Part shown: positions 7,783-14,555 of the stretch, one piece after another
Layout: each line of letters opens with the position of its first letter
Position numbering within the stretch: the first letter of the stretch is position 1
Assembly (NCBI GenBank): GCA_003978475.1
Contig: QNZR01000206.1
Coordinates: 1-18,127, forward strand
Reading direction: 5' to 3'
Source of the DNA: Sulfurimonas sp.
GTDB lineage: Bacteria > Campylobacterota > Campylobacteria > Campylobacterales > Sulfurimonadaceae
DNA length: 18,127 bases
Notes under the pieces: generated by a model
The model's database searches: none
Told to the model about the DNA's origin: nothing
What the model saw: only the letters and a program-made list of their open reading frames with translations
Position numbers and translations under genes: made by a program

Positions 7783-8450
7783 AAGGTGTATCCGATGCCC
7801 CGAACGGTTTTAATGTACACTTTGCTTTTATCGGGATCAATTTTTTCTTTTAGACGGTTAATGGCAACATTGACGGTACGGCCCTGGTAGACTTCATGGT
7901 TACCCCAGACCCGTTCAAGCAGGTAATCACGATCCAGTACGACATTATGATTGTTCATAAGCGTATGTAGCAGTTCAAATTCGAGTTTGGTCAGTTCAAC
8001 CTCCTGTTCACCGACATGAAGGGTGTGGGCATGGAGATTGAGTGTTATATCGCGGTGGCGCAGGACATCGTCGGTACCACCACCGCGGGCACGGCGCAAG
8101 ACGGCTTTAATGCGCAGTAGTAACTCCTTCATATTAAAGGGTTTGGTAATGTAGTCGTCACCGCCGCGCTCAAAACCCTCTTCAATGTCGCTGTCGCGGT
8201 TTTTGGCACTGAGATAGATGACCGGAAGATCACATCCTTTGTCGCGGATGGCAGTGACAAACTCGCTGCCTTCGACACCGGGAAGATTGCGATCCATAAT
8301 GAGCAGATCTACCGGTTCTTCTTTGAGTGCCTGCTCCACATTTTTAGTATGTAAAAATCCGAGGGTCTCAAACCCCTCTTTGGCAAGATGGTACTCAATG
8401 AGTTCTAAAATGTCTTCTTCATCTTCAACAATCAGTATGAGTCCCTTCAT
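7776..8450 (-). CDS. phoB: PhoB-type response regulator (OmpR family)
   Basis: A 224-residue transcription factor. The receiver domain (1-120) has the acidic pair E9/D10, phospho-acceptor D53 in LLIMDRNLPG, S81 in IYLSAK, and K103 in YITKPFN. The winged-helix DNA-binding domain (about 128-224) shows LTKLEFELLHTLMNN, RDYLLERVWG, RTVNVAINRLKEKI and IKTVRGIGYTL. It has an AGGAG 8 nt before the ATG, lies 15 nt after phoU, and overlaps the kinase by 7 nt. As partner of the PhoR-type kinase it is the natural candidate to bind the four GTWAY repeats described in this annotation. Campylobacter jejuni names this protein PhosR. Confidence 0.92.
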   Translation of the reverse strand: MKGLILIVEDEEDILELIEYHLAKEGFETLGFLHTKNVEQALKEEPVDLLIMDRNLPGVEGSEFVTAIRDKGCDLPVIYLSAKNRDSDIEEGFERGGDDYITKPFNMKELLLRIKAVLRRARGGGTDDVLRHRDITLNLHAHTLHVGEQEVELTKLEFELLHTLMNNHNVVLDRDYLLERVWGNHEVYQGRTVNVAINRLKEKIDPDKSKVYIKTVRGIGYTLC

Positions 8451-8465
8451 CTCAGCTACTCCTGC

Positions 8466-9134
8466 TTAATAGACCTTGATGCTTCCGCCTTTTTTGGCAT
8501 ACAGCATTAAATTGGCGATATTGACCGAGCGGTCGCATGAACGCTCCAGTTTTCGTAATGTTCCCAATACCTTGACATACTCAATGGAGCGTTCTTCTTC
8601 TGCAACAATCAGTGTCATAATCTCTTTTTCCAAGAGGGCAAAAAGGTCATCATTTTTACTCTCTTCTACCATCACTTTTCGGTAGTAATTATCAATATTG
8701 CATGTCGCAAACGCCTTAAAGCATTCTAAAAGATATTGTAACGCATTTATGCTGCTTTTGTGTAGTTGTACAATGGTGTTGTTCAGTGGGGTGAGGTTGC
8801 CTTCGCTTTGACAGTGCGCTTTCATGCGTCGGGCATATTTTTTAACACCGTCGCCGATACGGACAATCTCGTTGGTCATTTTTAAGTAGGAGACAAGCAT
8901 ACGTAACTCATTGGCCTCGGGACCAAAGAGAGCAAAGGTTTTAATCACTTCGTTATCTATGGCATTGGCATCACTTTGTATACTTTTAAGCTGCAATTTG
9001 ACCTGATCATATTCATCGCTTTGGTTGTGAATAAATGCATCGAGGCTAAGCTGGTTGGAGACAATAATTTTTTCTAAAAGTGCGGTTATCATCTCTTGTA
9101 TTTCGGCCATTTTGTTCTCATAACGTTTTAGCAT
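8466..9134 (-). CDS. phoU: PhoU-family phosphate signalling protein
   Basis: A 222-residue all-helical cytosolic protein. Family knowledge: PhoU binds metal and connects the PstSCAB transporter with the PhoR kinase as a negative modulator of the Pho response. Seen: two helical repeats; the first carries the clearest motif, LRMLVSYLKMTNEIVRIGDGVKKYARR (roughly 78-104), and the second carries LGTLRKLERSCDRSVNIANLMLYAK near the end. The ATG at 9134 has AAGGAG 6 nt upstream. It is the first gene of phoU-phoB-phoR-cca and divergent from pstS. Its leader contains a C8 tract and a 12-codon upstream ORF that overlaps the phoU start codon. Confidence 0.88.
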   Translation of the reverse strand: MLKRYENKMAEIQEMITALLEKIIVSNQLSLDAFIHNQSDEYDQVKLQLKSIQSDANAIDNEVIKTFALFGPEANELRMLVSYLKMTNEIVRIGDGVKKYARRMKAHCQSEGNLTPLNNTIVQLHKSSINALQYLLECFKAFATCNIDNYYRKVMVEESKNDDLFALLEKEIMTLIVAEEERSIEYVKVLGTLRKLERSCDRSVNIANLMLYAKKGGSIKVY

Positions 9135-9166
9135 GCCAAACTCCTTACAGGGGGGGGTAATATCAT
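9128..9166 (-). other. Upstream ORF of phoU crossing a C8 homopolymer
   Basis: A 12-codon frame (MILPPPVRSLAC, stop TAA 9130-9128) starts at the minus-strand ATG 9166-9164, runs through eight consecutive C (9157-9150) and stops across the phoU start codon (GCATGCTAA). The predicted start of transcription from TACGCT (9178-9173) falls on its ATG, so it could be read leaderless. Gain of one C would put this ATG in frame with phoU; C7 or C10 would give an immediate TAA. Expression is not shown. Confidence 0.35.
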
Positions 9167-9172
9167 GATGAA

Positions 9173-9204
9173 AGCGTATAAGATGATGGTAACAAAAAGG
9201 TTAC
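9173..9204 (-). promoter_or_regulatory. Pho-box-type promoter of the phoU operon
   Basis: On the minus strand GTAAC (9204-9200) and GTTAC (9193-9189) are 11 bp apart, and TACGCT (9178-9173) begins 15 nt after the start of the second repeat, the same geometry as at pstC, pstS and the porin. The element is inverted-symmetric, so on the plus strand it reads GTAACAAAAAGGTTAC, very close to the recalled C. jejuni box, and could also act as a distal site for pstS. Confidence 0.65.
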
Positions 9205-9224
9205 AACGCTCCGGAGCGTTGTAA
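9201..9224. repeat. 24-bp perfect palindrome between divergent Pho boxes
   Basis: Every base from 9201 to 9212 pairs with 9224 to 9213 (centre CC|GG, outer arms TTACAACG and CGTTGTAA). Its ends overlap the inner half-sites of the phoU box and the pstS box, making the phoU/pstS control region nearly symmetrical. No T-tract follows, so it is not a normal terminator. Confidence 0.9.
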
Positions 9225-9252
9225 TCAAACCGTTATTTTGCTCCTTTACAAT
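9221..9252 (+). promoter_or_regulatory. Pho-box-type promoter of pstS
   Basis: GTAAT (9221-9225) and GTTAT (9232-9236) are 11 bp apart, and the -10 box TACAAT (9247-9252) starts 15 nt after the start of the second repeat. The box takes the place of a -35 element. Predicted start of transcription near 9259; a GAGGAG ribosome site precedes the pstS ATG. Confidence 0.75.
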
Positions 9253-9284
9253 GGCACCATCTTAAATTTTTGAGGAGATAGACC

Positions 9285-10289
9285 ATGCTACAACGTATAC
9301 TTTCAGTGATCCTAATAATTGCGGCAGCGGTGAGTGCATCGGCTGCGGCTGACAAAATTAGCGGCGCCGGGGCATCGTTCCCGGCACCGCTGTATTATGA
9401 TTGGGCTTTTAACTACCAAAAAGCGACTAAAAATCGCGTGAACTACCAATCTATCGGTTCAGGCGGCGGCATCAAGCAGATTAGTAACCGTATTGTCGAT
9501 TTTGGTGCATCCGACAAACCGCTTAAAAGCAAAGCGCTGGTAGAGAAAAAACTGTTGCAGTTTCCCGCAGCAATCGGCTCCATTGTTGTAGCACACCACC
9601 TTCCCGGCGTCGCCGATGAGAAGCTGAAGCTTAAAAACGCTACCGTTGCCGATATTTTTTCCGGCAACATTACCAAATGGAATGATCCTGCCATTAAAGC
9701 TGACAATGCCGGGTTGGCACTGCCCGATGAAAAGATTATTGTGGTACGTCGCTCTGACGGTTCGGGAACAACCTATAATTTTACCTATTATTTGAGTAAA
9801 AGTTCTGTTGATTGGAGCCATCGTTTCGGTACGGGTAAGGCCATTGATTGGGCGGTAGGAATCGGGGGAAAAGGTAATGAAGGTGTGGCAAATCTTCTTA
9901 AACAGACACCGTTTTCCATTGGCTACATTGAGACGGCGTACAAAGACAAGAGCAAGCTTGCTGCCGCGACCTTGCAAAGTGCCGATGGCCAATGGGTAAG
10001 TGCGCGTGAAGCGAACTTTAAAGCGGCAGCGAAATATGCCGGATGGACGAAAAAAGATCATTTTTATACCATGTTGGCACTGCAACCGGGAGAGACGTCG
10101 TATCCGATTGTAGCGGCAACGTTTATTTTACTTCCCCTAGAACATACGGCAATGAACAAAAAGGTAATTGCCTTTTTTGACTATGCCTTTAAAAATGGCG
10201 ATGCGGCGGCAAAAAGGCTGGGGTACATTCCTCTTCCTGATGAGACCAAATCGATGGTTCGTGAGTATTGGTCTGAAAACATCAAATAA
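9285..10289 (+). CDS. pstS: Periplasmic phosphate-binding protein PstS
   Basis: A 334-residue phosphate-binding component of the Pst importer, exported by a signal peptide (about 1-21, ending SASAAA). Hallmarks seen: GAGASFPAPLY (27-37), SIGSGGGIKQ (56-65), VDFGASDKPL (71-80), IVVRRSDGSGTTYNF (152-166), GIGGKGNEGV and GYIETAY. Together these supply the phosphate-ligating Ser, Thr, Arg and Asp residues of the family. The ATG has a clear GAGGAG. It is preceded by a Pho-box promoter and is divergent from phoU. It stands apart from pstC, about 8.5 kb away, and is followed at 20 bp by an apparently unrelated gene with its own -10 box. Confidence 0.97.
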   Translation: MLQRILSVILIIAAAVSASAAADKISGAGASFPAPLYYDWAFNYQKATKNRVNYQSIGSGGGIKQISNRIVDFGASDKPLKSKALVEKKLLQFPAAIGSIVVAHHLPGVADEKLKLKNATVADIFSGNITKWNDPAIKADNAGLALPDEKIIVVRRSDGSGTTYNFTYYLSKSSVDWSHRFGTGKAIDWAVGIGGKGNEGVANLLKQTPFSIGYIETAYKDKSKLAAATLQSADGQWVSAREANFKAAAKYAGWTKKDHFYTMLALQPGETSYPIVAATFILLPLEHTAMNKKVIAFFDYAFKNGDAAAKRLGYIPLPDETKSMVREYWSENIK

Positions 10290-10297
10290 CTTTAAGC

Positions 10298-10303
10298 TAT
10301 AAT
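10298..10303 (+). promoter_or_regulatory. -10 box of the DUF2461 gene, suggesting a leaderless mRNA
   Basis: TATAAT is followed by six bases (GGCGGT) and then ATG, so the expected first transcribed base is the start codon itself. The arrangement GCTATAAT-N2-CGG-N-ATG is the same as in front of the PerR-like gene. No ribosome site is present. Confidence 0.5.
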
Positions 10304-10309
10304 GGCGGT

Positions 10310-11005
10310 ATGAGTTTTACTGCCTTTCCCAAAGCCAGCCTGAAATTTTTGGCTCGTATTCGCCGTAACAACACCAAGGAGTGGTTTGAAGCCCACCGTC
10401 ATGAGTATGAGATGCTCATCCTTGAACCCAGCCGCTCCTGCGTCGTAGAGTTGGGTGAACACCTTCAGGCATTGGTGCCGACAGTTAATGCTTTGCCGAA
10501 AGTCAACGGTTCCCTCTTTCGTATCTACCGCGACATTCGTTTCAGTAACGATAAAACTCCCATGAAGAGTCGCATTGGTCTTATCTTTTGGCAAGGTCAC
10601 GGCAAACGAATGCAAAGCAGTGCGTTTTATCTGCATTTTTCTCCCGATGAACTTTTTGTTGCCGCAGGCATACGCGGATTTTCTCAAGCAATGCGCTCGT
10701 GTTATCGGCACTACATTAAACAGGCGCGACATCGCGAGGCATTGCACCGCATTATAACAGAGATGCAGGGGGCGGGCTTTGCGATACCGGAGCCGAAATA
10801 CCGACGACTGCCCCGTGAATTTGAAAGCACACTAAAAGATGAGGTACTGACCCGTTATGACAGTATGTATGTCTTTACAACGTTTCCTCCCGATACCATT
10901 AGCTCCGAGGAGTTTATTCCTCTGCTCTACGAGACATTTGAAGCGATGTTGCCGCTACAGCAGTGGGTATATGAGATGAGCCTGAGTGGTTGTGAGCAGC
11001 TATAG
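10310..11005 (+). CDS. DUF2461 domain-containing protein
   Basis: A 231-residue cytosolic protein of the DUF2461/TIGR02453 family; its function is not known. The family signature is visible throughout: FLARIRRNNTKEWFEAHRHEYE near the start (about 14-35), then FRIYRDIRFSNDKTPMKSRIGLIF (about 70-93), FYLHFSPDELFVAAGIRGF, and the late PREFESTLKDEVL and MYVFTTFPPDTISSEEF. Length is normal for the family. It begins 20 bp after the pstS stop, and a well-formed TATAAT in that gap suggests independent leaderless transcription, although read-through from pstS would put it in the Pho regulon. The neighbourhood does not identify its job. Confidence 0.88.
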   Translation: MSFTAFPKASLKFLARIRRNNTKEWFEAHRHEYEMLILEPSRSCVVELGEHLQALVPTVNALPKVNGSLFRIYRDIRFSNDKTPMKSRIGLIFWQGHGKRMQSSAFYLHFSPDELFVAAGIRGFSQAMRSCYRHYIKQARHREALHRIITEMQGAGFAIPEPKYRRLPREFESTLKDEVLTRYDSMYVFTTFPPDTISSEEFIPLLYETFEAMLPLQQWVYEMSLSGCEQL

Positions 11006-11019
11006 ATTTACATGTAAAT
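11006..11019. repeat. Palindrome ATTTACATGTAAAT
   Basis: A 14-bp perfect palindrome directly after the DUF2461 stop codon, in the 86-bp gap before the transferase gene. Its 12-bp core TTTACATGTAAA also occurs at 1028-1039 and 5134-5145, inside coding sequence. The rest of this gap holds no clear promoter; a GTTAC/GTTAT pair there has 13-bp spacing and does not match the Pho boxes. Confidence 0.6.
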
Positions 11020-11091
11020 GACTATTTTAAGAGATGCTGTTACTTCTCTTGGTTATGATTTCAGGAATTTTTTACAAAGAGCATTTCTAAG

Positions 11092-12681
11092 ATGAAAACA
11101 CTAACACCGATACGGCTGATACTCTATGTCTCCATTTTTTTGGTTTTGTTTGATAACGTATCATTTTTTACAAACGTCATTAAAACGTATTACCCCATAG
11201 GTGTTGAGAATCTGGCACCGTTACTCTCTGTTGGAGTGATGTTGACACTTTTTATTGCACTGCTTTTTACACTGGTGAGTTTCCGTTACACCATCAAACC
11301 GATTTTGATTTTGATACTGCTGGTCTCATCGCTGGCAAACTACTTTATGAATACTTATCAGGTCGTGATCGATGACAGCATGATTCAAAATATTTTTGAG
11401 ACCAATCTTGACGAGTCGATGGAGCTGTTTGACGTCAAGGTGCTGTTATATCTATTATTTTTAGGCGTGGTGCCTTCTTATATTGTCTATAAGACACCAC
11501 TGGCTTACGGTACATGGCAGCGCGAACGGTTGCGTCAGCTTAAGACCGTGACTATTCTACTGCTGCTTATGGTGCTTATTTTTTTTAGTTTCAGTAAATT
11601 TTATACCTCTTTTTTCCGAGAACACAAGCCGTTGCGCTTCTACACCAACCCTACATATTATATTTACAGTTTGGGTAAATATTTTGGCAATACTTTTCAT
11701 ATTCAAGAAGCCCTTAAGCCTTTGGGACGGGATGCGGTAGTCATGGAGAGGGACGAAACCCGGCGCAAGAAGCTGTTGATTGTCGTTGTGGGGGAAGCGG
11801 CACGGGCAGACCGGCTGTCATTGAACGGTTATGTTCGGCAGACCAATCCGTTACTAATGAAGGAAGAAGGCGTTGTCAATTTTAGCAATCTTTACTCTTG
11901 CGGTACCTCGACGGCGGTTTCGGTACCGTGTATGTTCTCTATCTATACCAAAGCGGATTTTTCCATTAAAAAAGGGCGCTCTATTGAAAATGTTTTAGAT
12001 GTGCTGCAGCATACCGGTGCCATTGATCTGCTCTGGCGTGATAATAATTTCAATTCCAAAGGAGTAGCGAACCGTATTGCGTACGAAAATTATAAACGTG
12101 CAGAGAATAACCCGGTTTGCGATAGTGTCGAGTGCCGCGATGAGGGAATGCTTGAGGGACTTGAGGGCTATATTGATGAGCGACCCGAGAAGGATGTGGT
12201 GATTGTACTGCACCAGATGGGCAATCACGGACCGGCATACTACAAACGCTATCCGCAGGCATTTGAACGTTTTACCCCGGTCTGTCAGACCAATCAGCTT
12301 GAAGAGTGTTCTCAAGAGGAGATCTCTAACGCCTATGACAATGCCATCATGTACACCGACTATTTTCTCTCCAGAGTAATCGCTCTGTTGAAGCGCTATG
12401 ATGTTGAACGTGAAACGACCATGATCTATATGAGTGATCATGGGGAATCTTTGGGAGAGAACGGGCTGTATCTTCACGGGCTTCCCTATTTTATGGCACC
12501 CGAGACGCAGACGCATATTGCGGGATTGATGTGGTTTGGAACGAACAGCACGGACAAGGAACATGTCGCCGCACGTCGTGATAGTGCGCTCTCTCATGAC
12601 TATCTGTTTCATACTATTTTAGGGGTTATGGATGTCAATACATCGGTGTATGATGCATCGCTGGATATGACACGACCGTAG
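11092..12681 (+). CDS. EptA-type phosphoethanolamine transferase
   Basis: A 529-residue inner-membrane enzyme that transfers phosphoethanolamine from phosphatidylethanolamine, most often to lipid A. The first ~180 residues contain about five hydrophobic helices (for example 9-27, 44-64, 68-84, 118-135, 152-170). The periplasmic sulfatase-fold domain follows: KLLIVVVGEAARADRLSLNGY, nucleophile T274 in SCGTSTAVSVPCMFS, HQMGNHGPAYYKRYP, SDHGESLGENGLYLHGLPYF and THIAGLMWF, which together supply the zinc and catalytic residues. In Campylobacter the homologue (Cj0256) also modifies the flagellar rod protein and contributes to polymyxin resistance. The ATG lacks a strong ribosome site. It is not preceded by a Pho box with the local spacing, so Pho control is not supported. 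Confidence 0.93.
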   Translation: MKTLTPIRLILYVSIFLVLFDNVSFFTNVIKTYYPIGVENLAPLLSVGVMLTLFIALLFTLVSFRYTIKPILILILLVSSLANYFMNTYQVVIDDSMIQNIFETNLDESMELFDVKVLLYLLFLGVVPSYIVYKTPLAYGTWQRERLRQLKTVTILLLLMVLIFFSFSKFYTSFFREHKPLRFYTNPTYYIYSLGKYFGNTFHIQEALKPLGRDAVVMERDETRRKKLLIVVVGEAARADRLSLNGYVRQTNPLLMKEEGVVNFSNLYSCGTSTAVSVPCMFSIYTKADFSIKKGRSIENVLDVLQHTGAIDLLWRDNNFNSKGVANRIAYENYKRAENNPVCDSVECRDEGMLEGLEGYIDERPEKDVVIVLHQMGNHGPAYYKRYPQAFERFTPVCQTNQLEECSQEEISNAYDNAIMYTDYFLSRVIALLKRYDVERETTMIYMSDHGESLGENGLYLHGLPYFMAPETQTHIAGLMWFGTNSTDKEHVAARRDSALSHDYLFHTILGVMDVNTSVYDASLDMTRP

Positions 12682-12690
12682 TGGCAAGTT

Positions 12691-12722
12691 GTAACCGAAG
12701 TGTAATCAAGATATTTTACACT
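12691..12722 (+). promoter_or_regulatory. Pho-box-type promoter of the porin
   Basis: GTAAC (12691-12695) and GTAAT (12702-12706) are 11 bp apart, and the -10 box TACACT (12717-12722) begins 15 nt after the start of the second repeat, exactly as at pstS and pstC. It lies in the 73-bp gap between the transferase stop and the porin start. Confidence 0.75.
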
Positions 12723-12754
12723 GTTGCCTATCAAAACCTAGGAGAGATTTTTAG

Positions 12755-13927
12755 ATGAAAAACGTAACATTTTCTGCTCTAGCAGCATTGATGATAGCGC
12801 CGGCTCTATGGGCAGGGTCAGGGTATGCGGCGGGAACAACCCTCTATACCGATACCGTTACCGGACAGGTCTTTACCACACCCGGAGCAAATCGCACGGC
12901 TATGAAAACAGCGAAAACACCGGTGTTTTCTAAAGCAAGCAGTTTAAAGTTTAGCGGTGTTCATTATCTTGGATTTGTCAGTTCACATCCTCAGAGCAGT
13001 GACAGCAGTACCTATTTCGAGACCCGGCGCAACTACTTTCAGGTCAAAGCCTATCTGTTCGATGATTCGAAAAGCTATCTGCGTACAACCTTTGATACGC
13101 ATCAGGATGAGACGGGAGACTGGAAGGTGCGTCTGAAATATGCCTATCTTTTTTTAAATGAGATACTTCCTTATACCGGTGTTGAATTTGGTCAGGTGCA
13201 CCGCCCGTGGATTGACTATGAAGAGCATCAGGCATGGTTTATGCGCTCCATTAGCAAAGTATTTGTTGAGGCGAGTGAGGCATCGCACCTTACCAATTCA
13301 GCAGACTTAGGGGTGAACTTTAAGACAAAAACCGACTATATTACCTCAGAAATCGGTCTGTTTAACGGTGAAGGTTACCACGGCGAAGAGAGTGGCGCCG
13401 GCAACTCGTTGGAGTGGCGCTTAACAGCCGCAATAATGGGCAATGGTGCCAAAAAGCGCCAGGCGTTGAAAGTGAGGTATTTTGATATTTCGTTTTTTGG
13501 TCAATACAATAGGGACAATACCAAAAATGATGAGCAGACTTATGCATTTTACGGATTGCATGCCGTGTATAACATGCCGTCATTTTTAGTCAGTGCGCAA
13601 TATGTCCGTGCTGATAATGACAATGATCTCAGTGATACGAGCCAGTATAACGGTCGCGGTTTTTCTCTTAACGCAACGTACCGTTTCGGTGAGCATAAAG
13701 CGTACTCGGTATTGGGACGTTATGATAACTGGACGGCGGAGAAAACGCTTTCAGGCAGTGAATACGAGACCAATAATTATATTTACGGTGTCGCATGGCA
13801 ACAAAACAAAAACGTGAAATGGTTGCTTTCGGCTCAAACGTATGATCCCAAAGATAATAAAAGCTACAAAGGAAAAGATGCCGAAAAACGTACCGATGTC
13901 CTTGTGACCGCTGAGGTTCACTGGTAG
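12755..13927 (+). CDS. Outer-membrane porin, probably phosphate-inducible
   Basis: A 390-residue exported protein with a signal peptide (1 to about 20, ending in ALWA) and the alternating polar/aromatic pattern of a beta-barrel. It ends in an aromatic residue (TAEVHW), the usual outer-membrane assembly signal. Repeated strand-like segments are visible, such as FETRRNYFQVKAYLF, SYLRTTFDTHQ, WKVRLKYAYLFL and YTGVEFGQVHRPW. The last three are reminiscent of the OprO/OprP phosphate-selective porin family, but the similarity is by eye. The Pho-box promoter is the stronger argument that it supplies phosphate or phosphate esters across the outer membrane. An AGGAGA ribosome site precedes the ATG. 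It could instead be a general porin under Pho control. Confidence 0.8.
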   Translation: MKNVTFSALAALMIAPALWAGSGYAAGTTLYTDTVTGQVFTTPGANRTAMKTAKTPVFSKASSLKFSGVHYLGFVSSHPQSSDSSTYFETRRNYFQVKAYLFDDSKSYLRTTFDTHQDETGDWKVRLKYAYLFLNEILPYTGVEFGQVHRPWIDYEEHQAWFMRSISKVFVEASEASHLTNSADLGVNFKTKTDYITSEIGLFNGEGYHGEESGAGNSLEWRLTAAIMGNGAKKRQALKVRYFDISFFGQYNRDNTKNDEQTYAFYGLHAVYNMPSFLVSAQYVRADNDNDLSDTSQYNGRGFSLNATYRFGEHKAYSVLGRYDNWTAEKTLSGSEYETNNYIYGVAWQQNKNVKWLLSAQTYDPKDNKSYKGKDAEKRTDVLVTAEVHW

Positions 13928-13951
13928 GAGCAGATGCCTTTCAGGCGCTCC
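13927..13951 (+). terminator. Possible terminator hairpin after the porin
   Basis: GGAGC (13927-13931) pairs with GCTCC (13947-13951), and GCCT (13936-13939) with AGGC (13943-13946), leaving a 4-nt bulge and 3-nt loop. The only T-rich run is about 20 nt downstream, so the terminator call is weak. The rest of the gap to 14149 is AT-rich and carries the cytochrome promoter. Confidence 0.35.
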
Positions 13952-14067
13952 ACGCGGTATGAAAACTTAATTTTTTTCTTCAAAAGAATATTTTTTGTTA
14001 CTGCTAAGAAACCACTCCTTCATGATAAAATAATGTCCGAAAAGTTCTCAAACTAACCGATCTACGT

Positions 14068-14073
14068 ATAATT
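14068..14073 (+). promoter_or_regulatory. -10 box of the cytochrome locus
   Basis: TATAAT 76 nt before the monohaem cytochrome start, preceded by AT-rich DNA. It is the best promoter candidate for the cytochrome genes from 14150 to 16835. Confidence 0.45.
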
Positions 14074-14149
14074 TTTAATAATTTAATAGCAAAGTCAAAA
14101 CATTATGATAAAATCAACAGTAATACTTAATCTTAAAAAGGGTTTAGAC

Positions 14150-14497
14150 ATGAAGATGTTGATTTTAGGTGTATCATTAATGATAACACTTTTTTCTGTC
14201 AGTGCGATGGCGGACAGTGCTAACGGGAAAGTTATTTTTGAGGCAAAAGGGTGTGTGCAGTGTCATCAAAAAGATATGGATACCGTAGGACCTTCCTTGC
14301 GAACGATTGCCATTGGCTATTCGGGAAAAGAGAGCACGTTGATTACGTATCTTAAGGGGCAGGGCTCTGCCATTATTGATCCTGCACGAGCTCCGGTAAT
14401 GGCACCACAACTGGTTAAAATACGAATGCTTTTTGAAGAAGAGTTTCGTGATCTGGCAGAATACATTGTGGCCTCTGCCGATCGTCCGGTTTACTAG
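14150..14497 (+). CDS. Monohaem class I cytochrome c
   Basis: A 115-residue periplasmic electron carrier. Signal peptide about 1-21 (ending SAMA), haem site CVQCH (C35, C38, H39) shortly after the mature amino terminus, a GPSLRTIA stretch, and candidate Met ligands in APVMAPQL. I chose the ATG at 14150, with AAGGG 7 nt upstream and a normal signal peptide, rather than the in-frame ATG at 14105, which would add 15 residues before the signal sequence and has no ribosome site. It heads the multihaem cluster (the next gene is 54 nt downstream) and is a natural shuttle between inner-membrane quinol oxidation and the multihaem proteins. A donor to the peroxidase is another possibility. Confidence 0.9.
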   Translation: MKMLILGVSLMITLFSVSAMADSANGKVIFEAKGCVQCHQKDMDTVGPSLRTIAIGYSGKESTLITYLKGQGSAIIDPARAPVMAPQLVKIRMLFEEEFRDLAEYIVASADRPVY

Positions 14498-14516
14498 TAA
14501 GGGAGTCTGTTGTATC

Positions 14517-14555
14517 ATGAAAAAAAATATTAATTGTAAAGGTAATCAGCGATGA
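14517..14555 (+). other. 12-codon mini-ORF overlapping the multihaem start (ATGA)
   Basis: Frame MKKNINCKGNQR ends with TGA at 14553-14555, overlapping the next ATG at 14552. An AAGGGAG lies upstream at 14499-14505. It might couple translation to the large cytochrome or be chance; the peptide resembles nothing I recognise. Confidence 0.25.

Noticed and set aside
11040..11058. GTTAC/GTTAT pair upstream of the phosphoethanolamine transferase as a fifth Pho box
   Set aside because: The repeats are 13 bp apart, not 11, and no -10 box lies at the expected distance.
14105..14149. Upstream ATG for the monohaem cytochrome
   Set aside because: No ribosome site, and it places 15 polar or basic residues before a normal signal peptide; the ATG at 14150 has AAGGG at a good distance.
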